Positions 60,352 through 64,000 of a stretch of 64,000 nucleotides of DNA are shown in pieces. The position numbers were made by a program, and so were the translations under genes. Positions within the stretch are counted from its first letter, which is position 1, and each line of letters begins with the position of its first letter. The stretch comes from Lachnospiraceae bacterium UBA7199 (GTDB lineage Bacteria; Bacillota; Clostridia; Lachnospirales; Lachnospiraceae). The notes below the pieces were generated by a model that had not been told where the DNA came from, searched no databases, and saw nothing but the letters and a program-made list of their open reading frames with translations. The DNA is taken from contig DKUR01000019.1 of assembly GCA_002490775.1 (NCBI GenBank), positions 42,924 to 106,923 of the forward strand, written 5' to 3'.

Positions 60352-61410
60352 TTAATCTTTATCTTTTATTGAACATACACTTTCTCTCTCCACCAAATAA
60401 ACCTTTAATTTTAACGTACTCCCTTTACATCTTCCCTCCTTCAGTTCCTTTAGGAGCCATAATGCTTTTTCCGCCCGTTCCATACTGTCCTGACAGATCG
60501 TTGTAAGCGCCGGCAGACTCATTTGTCCAAATATCGTATCATCAAATCCCACAAAGGATATTTCCTCTGGGACAGCAATTTTCCTTTTGTTTAAAAAATG
60601 AATCATATCAACTGCATAATAATCCGATACTGCGAACACTGCTGTATAACCTTTGATTTCCTTTAAATGATCCTCATAAAACTGCCAGCGCGTGTTTTTC
60701 TCCATAGGGACTATTTTAAGCTCCGCCTGTGTAAGCACCTCTTTTAAACCTAAAAACCTCTCATGGTCCATACAAATGTTATTGTCAGAAATGCATAGTA
60801 CTTTGCTGTGCCCCTTGCTTTTCAAATACCGTCCTGCCTGCATTCCACCATCAAAATTATCTATTGTAATGTTAGCCAGATTTCCCGGCTCTTCAAAATA
60901 TCCATCATACACTACAAATGGAATATGCATTTTTTCCCGCAGTCTTTTGTAATCCTGCTCACAAAATCCGATCACCACCATTCCTTCCATATTCCACATG
61001 GAAGCAAACCGGCTGATCTCATTCCATTCTTTTGTGGTTTTCACCATCATAAAGTACCCTGATTCCTCTATTTTAACTGCAAGAGCATTTAAACATGATG
61101 CAATAAAACCATCTTCCAATACATGTCCCTCATATTTTTCATGGTCATTGATTACAACACCAATAATTTTTGAATTGTTTTGGGCCAGAAGAATCCCTGC
61201 CATGCTTGGAATATATTGTCTTTGTTCCAATAGGTCCTGTACCCGCTTTACAGTTTCATCAGAAATTTTTTTGGTTTTTCCATGAATCACATTGGATACT
61301 GTAGCAGTACTTACCCCCAATTCTTCTGCAATATCAACAATCCTCACTCTTCCTTCTTCCATTTTTACTACTGCATCCTTCCTTTTCTTTGGCGGCGTTC
61401 CCTGATCCAC
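60352..61410 (-). CDS. LacI family transcriptional regulator
   Basis: A 352-residue LacI/GalR regulator. The helix-turn-helix domain (about 22-75) has RVRIVDIAEELGVSTATVSN and RVQDLLEQRQYIPS. A periplasmic-binding-like sugar domain (about 85-350) follows, with GVVINDHEKYEGHVLEDGF and FVGFDDTIFGQMSLPALTTI. The start is a GTG at 61410 after GAGGAG; the N-terminal extension of about 20 residues before the helix-turn-helix is odd, and an internal ATG at 61362 is an alternative. A perfect LacI-type palindrome lies in the promoter of the neighbouring glgP, so it may control glycogen use. Confidence 0.88.
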   Translation of the reverse strand: MDQGTPPKKRKDAVVKMEEGRVRIVDIAEELGVSTATVSNVIHGKTKKISDETVKRVQDLLEQRQYIPSMAGILLAQNNSKIIGVVINDHEKYEGHVLEDGFIASCLNALAVKIEESGYFMMVKTTKEWNEISRFASMWNMEGMVVIGFCEQDYKRLREKMHIPFVVYDGYFEEPGNLANITIDNFDGGMQAGRYLKSKGHSKVLCISDNNICMDHERFLGLKEVLTQAELKIVPMEKNTRWQFYEDHLKEIKGYTAVFAVSDYYAVDMIHFLNKRKIAVPEEISFVGFDDTIFGQMSLPALTTICQDSMERAEKALWLLKELKEGRCKGSTLKLKVYLVERESVCSIKDKD

Positions 61411-61458
61411 CTTTAAACTCCTCGGCAAATATGGATGGAAACTGCCTTATTTGCATGT

Positions 61459-61492
61459 CAAAACCGCGCCGGATGATTCTGGCGCGGTTTTG
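61459..61492 (-). terminator. terminator of glgP
   Basis: GC-rich stem CAAAACCGCGCC / GGCGCGGTTTTG (12 bp) with TTTT on the minus strand, 29 bp past the glgP stop. Confidence 0.85.
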
Positions 61493-61520
61493 TCCATTGA
61501 CTTAATTCAAAATTTACATA

Positions 61521-63830
61521 CTATTTTAATTTCCAGATATCTCTGTTGTATTCAGCAATGGTTCTGTCAGATGAAAAGAAACCGGCCTTAGCAATATTGA
61601 CAAGCATCATCTTTTTCCACTTCTGACGGTCTTCATAATCTGCAAACGCTCTATCCTTTGCTTCAATGTAATCCTCTAAATCAAGCAGTGTCATAAACCA
61701 GTCTTTGTTGATTAATTCCTTGTAAAGACGCTCCAAGTTTTCCTTATGACCTGCTTTAAGGGCCTGATCGCTTATAATAAAGTCAACAGCCTCCTTGATT
61801 ACAGGACTCTTCTTATAAAAATCTTTTGCAGTATAATCAGCCTTCTCATAGTGCGCAATGACAGCCTCTGATTTTTCACCAAAGATATAAATATTGTCAT
61901 CCCCTACAAGCTCATGGATTTCTACGTTTGCACCATCTGAGGTTCCTAAAGTAACTGCGCCATTTAACATGAATTTCATATTTCCTGTACCTGATGCTTC
62001 CTTAGATGCCAAGGAAATCTGCTCGGAAATATCGCAGGCGGGAATCAACTTTTCCGCATAGCTTACATTGTAATTTTCTACCATGAGCACTGTCATATAA
62101 GGGCTTACGTCCGGATCATTATTAATGATCTCCTGTAATACCAAAAGAAGATGAATGATATCCTGGGCAATCACATAAGCAGGTGCAGCCTTTGCTCCGA
62201 AAATAAAGGTAAGAGGTCTCACCGGCTTCTTTCCGCTCTTAATCTCTAAATACTTATGAATTATATAAAGTGCATTCATCTGCTGACGCTTATACTCATG
62301 CAGTCTCTTTACCTGGATATCAAAAACTGCTTCAGGATTTAAGGTGACTCCTTCTACCTCTTTCACATAAGCAGCCAGTTCCTTTTTACGGTTCATCTTA
62401 ATTTCTGCAAGGCGGTTAAGCACTGCCTGATCATCCTTATATTCCAAAAGCTTTTCAAGCTTGTCGGCATCCTTCTTATATCCGTCGCCGATGGTCTGTG
62501 ATAAGAAGCCTGCCAGCTCACGGTTACAGCTTAAAAGCCATCTTCTAAAGGTGATACCATTAGTCTTGTTATTGAACTTTTCAGGATAAATTTTATAAAA
62601 GCTGTTCAACTCTGAGTTTTTCAGGATTTCAGTATGAATTGCAGCAACACCATTTACAGAAAATCCATAATGAATATCAATATGTGCCATATGCACTCTG
62701 TCATTTTCATCAATAATCTGTACCTTGGGATCATCATACTTAGCGGCAATTCTCTTATCCAGCTCTTTAATATAAGGAACAAGCTGGGGCACTACCTTTT
62801 CCAGATATGCAAGAGGCCATTTTTCCAATGCTTCTGCAAGAATTGTATGATTCGTATAAGCACAGGTCTTGCTGACTACTTCAATTGCCTCATCCATAGT
62901 AAATGCTTTTTCCTCAACCAAAATACGAATCAGTTCAAGAATTACCATAGTAGGATGGGTATCGTTGATCTGGATTACCGCATGCTCATACATTTTGCGC
63001 AAATCATATTTCTTTTCCTTCATCTCATGCAGGATAAGCTGTGCAGCATTGCATACCATAAAATACTGCTGGTAAATACGCAGTAAATTACCTGCCTCAT
63101 CAGAATCATCCGGATACAGGAACAAGGTTAAGTTCTTTTCAATCTGCTCCTTGTCAAAGTTAATTCCGTCCTTAACAAGACCTTCGTCTATGGATTCAAC
63201 GTCAAACAATCTGAGCTTGTTAACCCCGCTGTCATAGCCTGCAACATCAATATCATAAAGACGTGATGTCACTTTCTTTTTGCCAAAAAATACATCAAAA
63301 GAAAGATCTGTTCTGGTAAGCCATGAATTTTCTTCGATCCAGTCGTTCTTTTCGGCTGTCTGCAGTTTATCTCTAAACACCTGTTTAAAAAGTCCAAAAT
63401 GATAATTAAGTCCAATGCCTTCTCCAGGAAGTCCTAAGGTAGCAATAGAATCCAAAAAGCATGCTGCAAGTCTTCCAAGCCCGCCATTTCCAAGTGACGG
63501 TTCCGGCTCAATTTCTTCAATCACAGAAAGATTTTTTCCATTTGCTTTTAAAATCTGATCAATTTTGTCATAAATACCTAGGTTGATTAAATTGTTAGAC
63601 AGAAGCTTTCCAATCAAAAACTCTGCTGAAATGTAATAAATCTTTTTTTCACCTTCATTGGTATCAGAAACAGACATAACTCTCTTGGTATATGTCAATA
63701 CCGTATAATATGTTTCCTGGTCAGTCAATTCAGCCAACGACTTGCCGAACATTTCTTTTGCAACTTCTGTAAGCTGCTGCTCCATGTTCAAAACCAATAC
63801 ATCTCTTTGTAAATTTGTTTGTGCTGCCAT
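61521..63830 (-). CDS. glgP: glycogen/starch/alpha-glucan phosphorylase
   Basis: PLP enzyme of 769 residues that releases glucose-1-phosphate from glycogen. The N-terminal region has [20 protein letters not shown] and [20 protein letters not shown] near residue 120. [20 protein letters not shown] is near 425 and the PLP-binding lysine lies in [20 protein letters not shown] near 640. [15 protein letters not shown] follows. Length is slightly below the usual 800 but all motifs are present. The ATG at 63830 has AGGAGG. No other glycogen gene is in the window. Confidence 0.95.
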   Translation of the reverse strand: MAAQTNLQRDVLVLNMEQQLTEVAKEMFGKSLAELTDQETYYTVLTYTKRVMSVSDTNEGEKKIYYISAEFLIGKLLSNNLINLGIYDKIDQILKANGKNLSVIEEIEPEPSLGNGGLGRLAACFLDSIATLGLPGEGIGLNYHFGLFKQVFRDKLQTAEKNDWIEENSWLTRTDLSFDVFFGKKKVTSRLYDIDVAGYDSGVNKLRLFDVESIDEGLVKDGINFDKEQIEKNLTLFLYPDDSDEAGNLLRIYQQYFMVCNAAQLILHEMKEKKYDLRKMYEHAVIQINDTHPTMVILELIRILVEEKAFTMDEAIEVVSKTCAYTNHTILAEALEKWPLAYLEKVVPQLVPYIKELDKRIAAKYDDPKVQIIDENDRVHMAHIDIHYGFSVNGVAAIHTEILKNSELNSFYKIYPEKFNNKTNGITFRRWLLSCNRELAGFLSQTIGDGYKKDADKLEKLLEYKDDQAVLNRLAEIKMNRKKELAAYVKEVEGVTLNPEAVFDIQVKRLHEYKRQQMNALYIIHKYLEIKSGKKPVRPLTFIFGAKAAPAYVIAQDIIHLLLVLQEIINNDPDVSPYMTVLMVENYNVSYAEKLIPACDISEQISLASKEASGTGNMKFMLNGAVTLGTSDGANVEIHELVGDDNIYIFGEKSEAVIAHYEKADYTAKDFYKKSPVIKEAVDFIISDQALKAGHKENLERLYKELINKDWFMTLLDLEDYIEAKDRAFADYEDRQKWKKMMLVNIAKAGFFSSDRTIAEYNRDIWKLK

Positions 63831-63936
63831 AATTTCCTCCTGATTTTTAAATAACTTTTTCAACTTTCTTTATCATGTGCATTTTTACTTTGATGCTACT
63901 GCTATATTATTCCATAAATTTGATCTTGACATACTG

Positions 63937-63965
63937 AGTGTAACACAGGAAAACGTTTTCCGCAA
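63937..63965 (-). promoter_or_regulatory. glgP promoter with LacI-type operator between -35 and -10
   Basis: Minus strand TTGCGG (63960-63965), 17-bp spacer, TACACT (63937-63942). The perfect palindrome GGAAAACGTTTTCC (63948-63961) fills the spacer. It matches the general LacI/GalR operator form, with central CG. Either the LacI regulator next door or a CcpA-like protein could bind. Confidence 0.65.
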
Positions 63966-64000
63966 GTATAAATTTGAATCGAGTAGGAAGCTAGTCATTA

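Overview
The window looks like chromosomal DNA of a low-GC, spore-former-lineage Firmicute, most likely an anaerobic gut Lachnospiraceae (Clostridium cluster XIVa). The grounds are a complete crotonyl-CoA/butyrate operon, rubrerythrin and a flavin reductase-rubredoxin fusion, AGGAGG-type ribosome sites throughout, two manganese (yybP-ykoY) riboswitches and family-level protein likeness. I assign no species. No rRNA, tRNA or CRISPR array was seen.

Layout. 1-5.5 kb: an alpha-galactoside uptake and cleavage operon (lipoprotein, two permeases, alpha-galactosidase running off the left edge) with a divergent AraC regulator, followed by a translationally coupled protein of unknown role carrying a GGADGPT motif. 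6-10 kb: a broken Rpn-type nuclease gene, two acyltransferase-3 membrane proteins, an XRE-AbrB regulator, and hairpin-rich spacers. 10-19 kb: glutamate synthase (gltB-gltD), a CPBP protease, a HAD phosphatase and a three-domain S1 RNA-binding protein. 19-22.3 kb: a tightly overlapping three-gene operon (DUF262, SMC-like AAA ATPase, unknown protein), the best candidate for an undescribed defence system. 22.5-28.4 kb: FkbM methyltransferase, rubrerythrin, flavin reductase-rubredoxin, a membrane protein, an ABC-F ATPase and an O-acetylhomoserine sulfhydrylase. 28.6-35.2 kb: thl-crt-hbd-bcd-etfB-etfA, acetyl-CoA to butyryl-CoA. 35.3-40.7 kb: an HD hydrolase, a Ca2+/Na+ exchanger and an HflK/HflC pair, each of the latter two units behind a manganese riboswitch, with a four-repeat secreted protein between them.

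40.8-45.7 kb holds the most striking structure. An M23 peptidase gene is split between its two zinc-binding motifs by a 3.8-kb element that carries a large serine recombinase, a small ORF and a methyl-accepting chemotaxis protein. The boundaries are an exact 8-bp direct repeat, GGTACACC. Removing the element rejoins the peptidase in frame, so the locus may be a reversible gene switch.

45.7-64 kb: a GT2-GtrA glycosyltransferase with a large multispanning membrane protein, the ribosome hibernation factor, a secreted SH3-NlpC/P60 hydrolase, thioredoxin reductase, a short-chain dehydrogenase, MetF, a small conserved protein, GtrA, a PadR plus flavodoxin-membrane fusion pair, a MATE pump plus TipA-like MerR pair, a LacI regulator and glycogen phosphorylase, whose promoter contains a perfect LacI-type palindrome.

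Intergenic DNA is unusually rich in palindromic repeats. Two elements (7081-7181 and 51470-51637) share the same terminal inverted repeat with different interiors, and a second family (38.3 and 40.5 kb) shares a GCCAAATGGAC/GTCCGCTTGGC hairpin. Where a start codon differs from the longest possible reading frame, it was chosen from the ribosome-binding site and the family's usual N-terminus.
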